Shown here one piece after another: positions 22,001 to 32,572 of a stretch of 64,000 bases of DNA (within the stretch, counting starts at the first letter, position 1; every line of letters starts with the position of its first letter). This stretch comes from Chytridium lagenaria (taxonomy: Eukaryota > Chytridiomycota > Chytridiomycetes > Chytridiales > Chytridiaceae): assembly GCA_025449115.1 (NCBI GenBank), contig JAHLKC010000072.1:1-64000 (forward strand), read 5' to 3'. Position numbers and translations under genes: made by a program. Under the pieces are notes generated by a model. It had not been told where the DNA came from. It did no database searches and worked only from the letters and a program-made list of their open reading frames with translations.

Positions 22001-25000
22001 TTATCATAGTGCTTAATATCCTATCACAACTATAAATAACGACATTCCAAGACCAATCCTCAGACCACCAGCCCCCGTGTTTCATCACAAAGATCACGGT
22101 CCAATAATCACTTATGGAGAGTTATTGTCATATGGATCTATCCAAATTGCTTGCAAATATCCGCATTCCAAGAAAATAGGTAAGACTCCCGTTTCCGACG
22201 TCTTTGATGAGGGGTCTCAGAAGAGAGAAAAAAAAGGAACTGTGAAAAAAAAAATTCCGGTTTTGCATCGACGCCAACCGGCGTCTTATCCCCTCACCAA
22301 AACGAGCGTATTAACAGTACGGCGTCTTTCCTCACATATGGTTCTAGTCCGTCCGCGTATGCGCTCTCCCTAATAATAAACCTCTTTTGATCTCTAGTAC
22401 CTAGTCAAAATGTGTTCAACGAGTGGAGTAATCAGCTGTAGAGTGTGTCGTCCAGTGGACCTGGAGGTCATCTCCACAAGTTTCCCTCCGATAAACATAC
22501 CTCGTTCACAAAGCTGTTGTGACAATGATGCTTCAACAGGGGTTGCAAACAGTACGATGAATCCTTGACATCGACGCACCAGGTCGGCGTCTTGTCTCTG
22601 AAAACGGCGTCCTTTGCAGTCTTTTGACATTTTGACATTTTGTAGATTCCGCCCGCGCGTTCTCCAAAAAAGCACACTTTGTGATCTCAGGGTCTTGAAA
22701 AGGTTCATGGGCGTCAAGTAATCACGTCTGTTGCATATAATGTATAGGTAAGCGTCTTAAAAACGATTCTTGGGAATGATTCCTGTCTTTGTGTGGGAAA
22801 TGATATTCTCTGCATCCTTATCGTTCCTGCTGGCATCGTGACTTGATTGGCGTCAACACCTCACCACCGACTTTTAGCCGACGGAGTTGCCCACGTCATC
22901 AACCGAAAAAAGATTGTACAGCTGAAGTTGGGTCCCCGCTATTTCCGTCAACCCCAACAAAGTACTCTTACCCAAGCCTTTTTTCTTTTCATTTTCTGCT
23001 CTCTCGCCAACCATTCTATATATACCAATGTGCCGGAGACCTCCTCGCTCGCACCAATATATAAATCCCTCTCAATCACCACCTTTGAAAAAACCCCACG
23101 AAAACGGAAAAGATTCTTGAGGCCTGACCTTGATTACTGCCCCTGTGATATTGTTGGTGACGTCTTCTCCCCACCGGACACCATCTCCAAAGACAACTAT
23201 CACCAATTCAGTAACCCTAGAGAAATGATGAAAACAGACTTCCCAATACAGGCTATCGTGACAAACAAGGTAGCGCGCTAGTACCCCCACAACCACTTTA
23301 TTATCAGTAGCTATCTCAAACATAACCCACTGTACGTTCCTGAAACCTCCCGTCATTCAAGTCTTCTTTTTTACAAAATGACATGGTTGACGTCGCTAAA
23401 AAGACTCTTGATTCACGTGAAAAACATGTCTACAAGTTTCTGTCGAGGTCATGATGCCGTAGATGCTAAAAAATTCAACATCCTCACCTCACGAAAATCT
23501 AACGCGATCAGTTTGTGTATGTTTGCAACTAAAACGTGCAACCATTGACACAAGTGAGAAACGTCACATTCTTCTATTTCGTGGTGAATAAATGCAATAT
23601 AATGCCTCCCTCCAACATTCCCTTCCTTCTTTAATATATTATCCGCAAATCCCATAACCATCGTACAGTTTTGTGTTCAACAAAAAAAAAAAAAATCACG
23701 CCGATCTCAACGTCGATCGGTACCACCACTACACATACATTGCATCCACTCAACCCCCCTCCCGTTCACTGTCGTGTCGCAAATTCGTGGGTGAAAGCGG
23801 AAAAAAAAGACGACAAAGGTTCTAGAATACTTTGGGGCCGAGGGGGGCAGTGCTCCCTCGTGAGCTCCCCCTCTGCGGCAATCATGACAACGGCCTGCCT
23901 CCAGCCCCACTTCCTCTCGGGCCCCATCCCAAATACATCCACGACCAAAAAGAATTTTGGTGACCCCGTCATGATGGAACGTCTAGACTGTGTGGTGTCT
24001 TTTCAACTGACTTGGAAGCTTTATGAGGAGAAATGGGCTCTTCATCAAACAGTTCACTGCCCGTCGTGTCAACAGAAATGAAAACCAAAAAAGTTTCATC
24101 ACGGGTGTCTTTGGATTGAATACGAAAAGGCACTTGATGAACAGGTGGCGAGTTCGCGTTATCACGGAAATGAAGGATGATAAAAGTAGACCGATAAATA
24201 TACTTTCTAAACGTTGGCTCCGGCCGGGGGGCAGTCTGTTCAAAGCCAAACGTGGCAGAGACAAAAGGTCTTTGGATCATTCTTTGGTTTAAAAAATAAT
24301 GCTCTATAGCATGTATGTAAACACAATCGAATCGAAAGCAGCAATGTTCTACGTTCCAAATTGACACCTGCGCTTTCAAAGGAAAGCAACGGCGAAAAAT
24401 ATATTTACAGTCGCCATAGATAATTCTCGTCCCTTTTCTCTCCCCGTTTCTCACAGTATTCACGCCGCATTCATGTAAATCGACACGTCTCCACACACAT
24501 AGCTTCTAACAACGCCTAAAGCCAGGGTATACACTTGCAAACACGCTTTAATCTCATTAAAGTAAAACAGCAGCATTACCCCATACTAGTTCAAAATGTC
24601 TCTAATACAAAGTCTCGCATTGATGGCTCTTAATAATGGTCTCAACTTTGACCGCGAACCCGTAAAACCCCTCTCAACGTAACCGATCGCAAAGACGTCC
24701 TTTTTTCTAATTTCAGTCCACACGACTTAGCATAAAGGGTGAAAGGATTGGTTCGTTATATTTTCGACGAGCCCTCGTGGTTAATTCAGACAAGAACCAC
24801 GCGCGCTCTCAAATATGAAACTGTGTAAGCGATGGCTTCCCTTAACTAACCTAGAACGTTCAGCACTTGAGGTTTCGCTCGCTTTTTTTTTTTTGCGAGA
24901 AACCGCAATGTTACGACGTTGTGCGCTGAAACATCCAAGCACCATGATTCCATGGCGAAACCATCTCCAACCAGTTTCAAGGGGAAAAAAAAAACCATCT

Positions 25001-25620
25001 CCAACTTAAGCTTTAATGCAAAAAAAAAAGTCACCATTCTCTTCCCGTGTTAACCCTTGTTTCCTTTCACAGAGAAACGAACGAATCCTAACGACGTACG
25101 TTGCAAGCATACAGAAATAGACTGATTCTTGGCGAAACCCCCGCGCTCCCACTTCCAAAACCTCTGTGAACAGGGAAAAAGACCTTCCCTTCAGGTTCAA
25201 ACACCGATTCAAGGAAACGTATCGCAAGGATCCTTTACGAATCTGAAATCACAAAACCTGCCATATGGGGACCCCTTGTTTCAGCGTTCATCTCGTTATC
25301 TCTGGTCTTTTCCAGGGGAGGTGTCCAATCACGACTTCGCAATCTAACACTACACTGGTAAATAGTGTCTGTACTATTTTTCATGGTCTCTGTAGGGTTA
25401 GTGTTTTTTTTACGGAGGAGGTTACGGACATCCGATGTAAAGTTATGTTTTTAGTCACGTTGTTTGTTATGCTTTTGGGATGGGTTTATCAGACCACAAA
25501 GGGTGTTGGTGGTTAGCGGGACGGGAAAATAAGCGGATCAATCGAGAAAACGAGCTCTTGATATGAGAATAGCGATGCGAACTCAGGAGCTTGGGTCTTT
25601 CCAATTTGTTCATAAAAATC
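22001..25620. other. gene-poor region with no recognisable product
   Basis: Base composition is closer to coding than in the flanks, and medium-length open frames occur (22847-23281 plus; 24496-23969 minus), but neither begins with ATG and neither shows a domain I know. GGCGTC or GACGTC recurs at about 22197, 22288, 22320, 22583, 22602, 22850, 23160 and 23390. It may hold decayed elements, non-coding transcripts or unannotated exons; nothing here can be called with support. Confidence 0.3.
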
Positions 25621-26019
25621 CTAGAGTTTTTCATCTCCAATGAACGATTTTAAACGCCACCACGTTGCAGATGACAATGAGGCTTTGTTTGTGATGTTTG
25701 TGATGAACATTGGACGCCATTCTTGTGGTTTTTTTTTTCTTAGACTTAGGCCCGAGAGAGAAAAAGATTTACGGTCGGAACCGGTGGCCCCCCCCCTCCT
25801 TTTTTTCTTTGATGTGCAAGTTAAATCCATATTTTTTGAGCTAGCACCGTCTTTGTCAGTGTCGCCTGACAGCTGGTTTTGATGAGCGTGTTTTATGCGT
25901 CGGTAACGCAAGACGTTGGAGCGTGTGGAAGAACAGAATGATGGTGTTGATGGTGTTGACAAAAGGTCAGGTATGAATGCGAATTCAGGCTTAGAATGGT
26001 TAATTTCATAATGTGACAT
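25621..26019 (-). CDS. possible small hypothetical protein
   Basis: A 132-codon frame opens with ATG at 26017-26019. The product is basic, with a KKKRRGG cluster and a second RKKK cluster, and has Ser/Thr-rich N-terminal sequence. No signal peptide, membrane helix or known domain is visible. Composition is plausible for a nuclear or disordered protein, but chance cannot be excluded and no neighbour supports it. Confidence 0.25.
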   Translation of the reverse strand: MSHYEINHSKPEFAFIPDLLSTPSTPSFCSSTRSNVLRYRRIKHAHQNQLSGDTDKDGASSKNMDLTCTSKKKRRGGATGSDRKSFSLSGLSLRKKKPQEWRPMFITNITNKASLSSATWWRLKSFIGDEKL

Positions 26020-26447
26020 GATATTGCTACAACGAAAATGCAGCCTGAGAGGTTCCGGCGTTAAAGCGAAAAAAATGATAACAATTACAACCGCAACTTA
26101 ATAATAATAGCTCTCCCAACCCGCCATTACCCAAAATCCTTCTCTCTAACTCATACCATGTAATCTTTTCCTCCTCCCGCTCACATGGAATATGATCAAC
26201 TACTTCGTCAACAAAACGATCCTCTCCCATTATCGCCACCAATAAACGTCTCCGCTCATATCTTACCCTCTATTGCTCTCACCCACCCATAATATTCGAT
26301 TCGCCCATCTACGGCCAAACTCTAAATAGAAGTCACGCAACTCGCTGGAAGGTGTCAGCAGTCGCCTTTCCTAGCTTTCGCCTGTGTAGTAGCCATATCC
26401 CAGAAGACATTTGCTCGAAATGGCGTCTCCGGTATGAGGACTTTAAT

Positions 26448-26533
26448 GATCCGCCGTCGAGGTTTGTAGGTATTGACCACAACGGTACTTGATCCGCCAT
26501 CGAGGTTTGTAGGTATTGACCACAACGGTACTT
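26448..26533. repeat. 43-bp tandem duplication
   Basis: The unit at 26448-26490 is repeated immediately at 26491-26533 with one visible difference, GCCGTCG against GCCATCG. The near identity shows a recent event or an assembly artefact. It lies in non-coding sequence about 0.6 kb upstream of the GCP2 gene. Confidence 0.85.
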
Positions 26534-27147
26534 GTGTAATTGAAAACAAGCCCAATATCAAACGTGGCAGCTTCTGTCATTTCGTACATCTACTTTAATA
26601 GCGACGGTTCTGAGTTTTTAACCTCACGTGAAGCCATGAAGAATGCCGGGAATGGTTGAACCTGCTTTGGAAAAGCTTGGATGATGAGGCCGGTGGTGTG
26701 ATTGATGCGATGAAAGAGTGTTGACCATATGTGAAATAAGATGATAAACACTATTTCGCTTATGCACTGATATAAACTTCAAACCTGCCACGATGGAATA
26801 CGCGACGTCAAAGTTGTTATAAACACATATTGCATGAGCAAGGCTGCGGCTGGGATTTTGTAAAAGATAAAACATGCCTAATTCCAGTCAGTACTTACAG
26901 ATAATGCATAATTGGATCATATGAACGGAATTGGGCACGGCTATGATTAGTCACGCCAATGTCTCCGATTAACTCCAGCGTATAACATTTCAAACATCCA
27001 ACGAGCCGTTTCTGTAGGTGTTGACACCATCCATGTACTGATCCTCTCGCAGATGAAGTCCCATTACCCAGTATAGGGGAGGTTGAGATTCTCCAAGTTC
27101 AGCTTTTCTGATCAAATTTTTATCATTCAATATCGAACGAGTCGGAC

Positions 27148-30100
27148 ATGAGCTTCAACAATCATGAGTTCCGTCTCCACGCCGTCATCTCAGACCTCCT
27201 CGACAGCATAGGCATTCCTGCCACGACAGCATCAGATTTAGCACCCCGTCTCATCCAACTCTGTGCTCAAGATACCCAAAGCAGCAAGATTCGCCCCTCC
27301 TCCCCATCATCGACAAGCTTCTCAGGTTCCAACGCTGCCGTGCTAGAGATTGCCGACCAACTTGCCGTAGAACAGGGTCAGGGCGCTGCAAACAAACTTT
27401 TGGGCCTCTATGAGCATCTAAAGTCTCAGCAAATTGCTGAAGTGGAACCTTTCGTAATGCTGCTAGCGGCTTTGAAGCAGGAGCCGGGGATTGTCACAAG
27501 CGTTCTGAGTCAATCTGGTACATCTGCTGCTCAAGGTATCGAATCTCCGCCTGGAAACAATTCCTCTGTGACAACCACTCCCTCCTTCTCAAACTCGACT
27601 ACATTCATAAATGTAAGTTTTTGTTTAACATTATCAGAAAGAGATAAATATAGGAAACGCAGTTCTATCAAATTATTGTTTTTTGTTTCATTATATTTCC
27701 TGTGTAAAAATCTTATAATGACCTGTGTTGCGAATATTCTACCCAACCAGCAAACCAATCTCATGACTCCATCACATCTTCCCACCTCACTTTCGACCCC
27801 AAAAGCCAACGCATACGGAAACATGGGATCCTTGGTGTCGGTCTTCTACATCGTGGTACCTTTGGCGGTTCTCGAGAACACCTGCAACAAGCTTCCGCCT
27901 CACCCTTAGCTTCAGCGTCACGTCGAAGAAGGTCAATGTCCGCGACAAATTTAGCAGACATGTCCGCTACCCTATCCCTTTCAGCATCCAGCGCAACGCA
28001 TCTCAACCCCTCCGAATCTGACGCAAGGGGCCGTCCTGCTCGCACGCCTTCGCGCAGCGGGTTCCTCGATTCGATTCTTGCGCCTGGATCTGTCACTGGA
28101 CATGGAAGGTCTGGAAGTGTTTCGAGGCTTGGAGGTTCTGGCGGTGCACCTGTTACGGGATCTAAACGGAGGTCGTCGTCAAGGTCTGCGATGGAGGATA
28201 GAACGGGATCGGCTACGGCTTCTGGGATTTTAGGCAAAGTTGTGGACCCACCGTTGCGGCCTGTTTATCCCGCTATGCCTGCGGTTCGTCTTATTGTGTG
28301 TGCGTTGCTGGGCTTTACTCTCATCACCTCTTTTACCTTATCATATCTAATAGTCAGCAACTCCTGAACAAGAACCTCTCAGCAGTCATTCTCTGGCTGA
28401 GCAAGAGTGTTTAATTATGGAAGATATTCTATTCGTTTTACTCGTGAGTCTAACCTAGCTACTTTTACCTTTACACTTAGTTCGTGATGCTGACACTGCA
28501 TTTACTCAGGGCATCGATGGAAAGTACATCTCACCCATTAATTCTCCAAAAAATGCGGAAGATAAATACCGCTTATGTGAATTCAAGATCGACCCATCAT
28601 TAGGTACTTTCATCCATCTTTCAATCTTTGGAATTAATCCAGTCTATGCTTCAAATAGATCCGTCCCTTGCCGACCTTACTCGCCGAATTGTTGCCGCCG
28701 CCGCACATTATACCAGAGTTCAGCATTTCATGGACACGCATTCCAGGTTTGAGTTTGGGAGGGTCGCTCATGCGCTTGTGGCTGCAATCCGGGATGTCGT
28801 GAAGGATTATCTGATCCTAGTCGCCCAACTTGAGCATCAAGTTCATTTCGCCCCGTCTTTTGGGATTCACAAGTTGTGGTTTCACGTGTCGCCGTCTTTG
28901 CATATTTTGGAGGCGCTTTCGAGGCTGGTGGAGGAGGTCCATGCTGCTGAGGGGGTTGGAAGGGATGAAAGTGAGATAACTATGTTGAGGACTGTAAATC
29001 ATGAAATGCATGGAGCTTCGAGGGGTGGGGTGTTATTTTGAGTGTGCTTGCGGCGAGAGTGGTGGGAATGGGAGGGTTAGTGAAACAGTTTTCGATTTTC
29101 GGTTTTTTTTTTTTGTTTAAACGCAATGTCCATCGCGTTGTTTCATTTTCTTCTCTATGATAGATTTTTGATTTTTTGTCTATTTTTCTTCTCAGAGATC
29201 CCGTTATTAAGCAACTTCATCTTCACCTACTCGAACGTGCTCTGATTCCATACCTCGAAACCCTGCGTCGCTGGATCCATCACGGCGAGATTCGTGATCC
29301 TTGTGACGAATTCCTGATTCAAGAGCGCCGTCTTCATCTAACAAAAGATCAAGTCAACTCTGACGATTTCTCGGACGTTTATTGGGATCAACGATATGTG
29401 TTCAGGAGGGATGGGATGCCACCGTTTTTAGAAGGGGTGATGGCGGATAGGATTTTGAGGGCGGGTAAGTATTTGAATGTTGTGAGGGAATGTGGGATTG
29501 ACGTGGTTGATGTTGAGGAGAGGGTTGTGAAGGAGGAAACTGGGGGAGTTGATGGGGATGGGATATCGAGTATGGCGGCGTTTGGGGATATCGTGAAGGT
29601 GATGGACGGTGGAAAGATTGTGGATGATATTGATAAGGCATATCGGTTTGCCAACCAGACGTTGTTGGAGCTTTTGATGAAAGACCGTCATCTTATTAAT
29701 CGAATGAGGTAAATTTTCTGTTCTAATTGTTTACTTTGCAGTTCTTCTAAAGTTATTTACCTGCTTAACTTTCTTTGCTCATCTGTTTTTAGATCTATCA
29801 AACATTACTTCCTTCTCGACCAATCCGACTACCTCACTCAATTCCTGGACATTGCAGACCCCGAACTCCGTAAACCTCGCAAAGAAGTGTCGATAGATAG
29901 GTTAAAGTCGATTTTGGAACTCGCCATTAGAAACCCTGGGTCTGCGGCGAGCGCGGCGGACATTTATAAAGATGACCTGACAGTGGAGATGTCGCCTTAT
30001 TCGCTTGTGGATCAGCTGTTGAGGGTTGCGAGTGTTGGGGAGGGAGCGGAGGAGATGGGTGTTTCGGCCCATACGGCATTGGCGGGTTCCAGTGCGGAAA

Positions 30101-31557
30101 GGGGAAAGTTAAAAGGTTCGTTTACAGGTGTTGACCATCTTGGTTCATATTTTTCCATTTTCCATTCTCCACATTTTTCTGTGGCTGTTACTTTCACTGT
30201 ATGCATACGTCTTTAACAACGTACAATATTAGGTATTGACTCCCTGATGCTCGGCTACAAGGTCGGCTTCCCTGTCTCGCTCGTCTTCAACAGAAAAGTC
30301 ATGACCAAGTATCAACTTCTTTTCCGCCATCTCCTTCGCTGCAAGCATCTCGAACGACTTTTATGCGCTTCATGGGCCGTTGACCACAGATTCCGACTAG
30401 GCGCTGAAGGCCGGCGCGTGTCAAGACGAAATGCCTCTTCTCCACGACCTTCAAGCGCTGGAAAGCAAGGATTAGCGCGAGTAGGGTCTGCAGGGTCATT
30501 GCGACCGACTTCTTCGGGTGGAAGATCACCACCTTCTGCGCCGCTCAAAGGTGCAAGGAGGGTGGTTGTTGGGAGGATGAGGAAGAGGAGAGGTATTGGA
30601 AGGATGAGAAGGAGGTTGAAGCGTTTGCGGGAAGGATGGGAGCTGTGAGGGCGAGGATGTTGCATTTTGTGCAGCAGGTGATTAATTTTACGTGCGGCGA
30701 TGTGATTGATCCGCTTGGAGACGATTTGAGGAGAGGATGGGGAAAGTCGGTGTTTGTTTATTTATTCCTTAACATTTTTTTCTGTGGTTGTTTACTCTTT
30801 AACATTTTTCCGATGTTTCGGCAAAGACTATTTTATTTATGTTTAGTTTTGCTTGTTGAAATCATGATATTGATGTATATCATTCTATGAATGTAGGTCA
30901 TGACCGTGGACGAAGTATTGAAGCTCCATGACGATTTCTTGGACTCATGCCTAAAGGACGCCATGTTGACGTCGCCAAAGCTCTTAAAAGTACGCTTATA
31001 TATTTTTTTTCATATGCTTGCTTCATCTGGATTTTGGTATATGATCTACACAATACTAACGAATTTCTAATTTAACACCCTCTTTGTTAGCTTTTAAACA
31101 GCATCGCCACCACTTGTCACTACTTTAGTCAGCTCTCGGAAACCTTTTCCAAGTTCCGCGCAAAACGCCTTCAACGGTACCGCATGCGTCTCGCCACTGA
31201 CCCCGCCAACCCCGCTTCACGAACAGGCGGGATGGCTGGAGGTGCAGAAACCCCTGATCCTCAAGGCGAGGATGACGCGCAAGACTACGAGTTCCCAGTT
31301 GTCACGTTGTTCACGTTGGAGAGGGACGGTGTTTCTGGTGCTGCTGGTGCGCTTGAGGCTGTGGAAAGTGCGCAGGTGAAGGGAACGAGAGCGCTTTTGA
31401 ATGCTTTGAGGTTTGAGGGGTTGCTGGAGGAGTTAAGGATGGGGATGGACCGACTTCGACGGTGTTGTTTGAGTTGGTGACGAGGTTGGATTACAATGAT
31501 TTTTACTCTAGGGGATTTTTCGTTGCGGGTGCCGGAGTTGGGGTTGGCAGGGGTTGA
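27148..31557 (+). CDS. gamma-tubulin complex component 2 (GCP2 / Spc97 family)
   Basis: GCP2 is a core subunit of the gamma-tubulin small complex that nucleates microtubules at spindle poles or basal bodies. After a disordered Ser-rich N-terminus come family landmarks in order: MEDILFVLL|GIDGKYIS (about 28410-28535), DLTRRIVAAAAHYT and FEFGRVAHAL (GRIP1, 28660-29040), WIHHGEIRDPCDEF, VYWDQRYVF and GKYLNVVRECG (29200-29490), HYFLLDQSDY (29800), YKDDLTVEMSPYSLVDQLLR (29970), SLVFNRKVMTKYQLLFRHLL (30270), a FLDSCLKDAMLTSPKLLK segment (30940) and a C-terminal LVTRLDYNDFYSRGFF (31476). About nine short introns are visible. Apparent single-base frame breaks lie near 27820, 29036, 30550 and 31442. 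A Ser/Pro/Gly-rich insert (about 30400-30560) interrupts GRIP2. Confidence 0.92.
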
Positions 31558-32572
31558 AAAAAAATAATTAATGATTCGCGTGAATAATTGTGTAAGCAAA
31601 GAACTCTAATGACTTTTGAAATCTTTATTTTTTCTTCGTTTGTAAACTCTCTGCTCCTTTAGTGTATCTAAACTAAGTATTCCAAATTAGCAATTAGAAT
31701 GGGGTGTAAACGGGTTGCGGCGTGCATTCCTGACAGCCAATCGGAAGTCTGGCTGTATAGCTTACAACTGCTAACTAGATTCACGCAGCAAACCCAAGTA
31801 CAGTAAGTCCCCTTCCTGCAGCATACTATTACATGCGAACTCGTAACTTTACACTATTTGCTATATTATTACACTATCCAGGCAGAATAGATGATGAAAG
31901 CTTTACGCGGGTTTTCCCTTATCCCTCTGTAGCTTTAATATGGCGTCTTTCCCTTTCTCTGCTTTTTTGTTTACGTGAAAAGGAACTAGTCACTTGAGGT
32001 CCCGTTTTTGTTTTTTTTTTGTTTTGCTTGTGGTCTGGACAGACCCTAGGATGTCCGAACGAGAGCATGGGTCCAATTGACAGCCCCTCCTCTCCTCTCA
32101 GATCCCCTTGCAAGGGCGCTGCTGCGTCTCCCACTTTTCTTCTGTTTTGTTTTTGCACGCAGGTCGGAGTTGTCTGGGTGCTTGCTTGGGCTGTTTTGAC
32201 ACCCCGGCTGCTTGCTTTCTTTGCATGGTCGAGTTGGCTCCACAACTGCTTTTTTAGCTTTTCGCTCTTCTCTTGAGATCGTTCTGCCACCACTTTGTAA
32301 AGACCCTACCAACAGCAAGCAGCACCCGCAACCTCACACTGTCCCTCCTTTGGCAGTGTCCCTTTTTCTGAACGATCCCGTTGCTTCCATTATTTACCTT
32401 TGGAAAATACTTGAAGGAGGGAGGATATCATTCCCTCTCCAATTCTTATAACTCTCGTCTCACTTGCTTCCTTCGAATCGACAACATTCATCGACATAGT
32501 CAAACATCGCTCTCCTTAGACGCACAACAGGAGAGCACTACCCAACACCACCAATATCCCTTTCCCCAGACG
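31558..32572. other. intergenic region between GCP2 and the disordered-protein gene
   Basis: No gene is supported. AATAATTAATG and TTTATTTTTTC sequences near 31560-31640 may mark the GCP2 3' end. The second half (32000-32570) is T-rich on the plus strand, with CCTCCTTTGG and pyrimidine tracts just before the next gene, as in many fungal promoters. Confidence 0.4.

Noticed and set aside
22847..23281. 144-codon open frame on the plus strand
   Set aside because: It does not begin with ATG, has no domain or signal, and no flanking splice or regulatory signs support it.
23969..24496. 175-codon open frame on the minus strand
   Set aside because: No ATG at its start, no recognisable domain, odd composition, and no support from neighbours.
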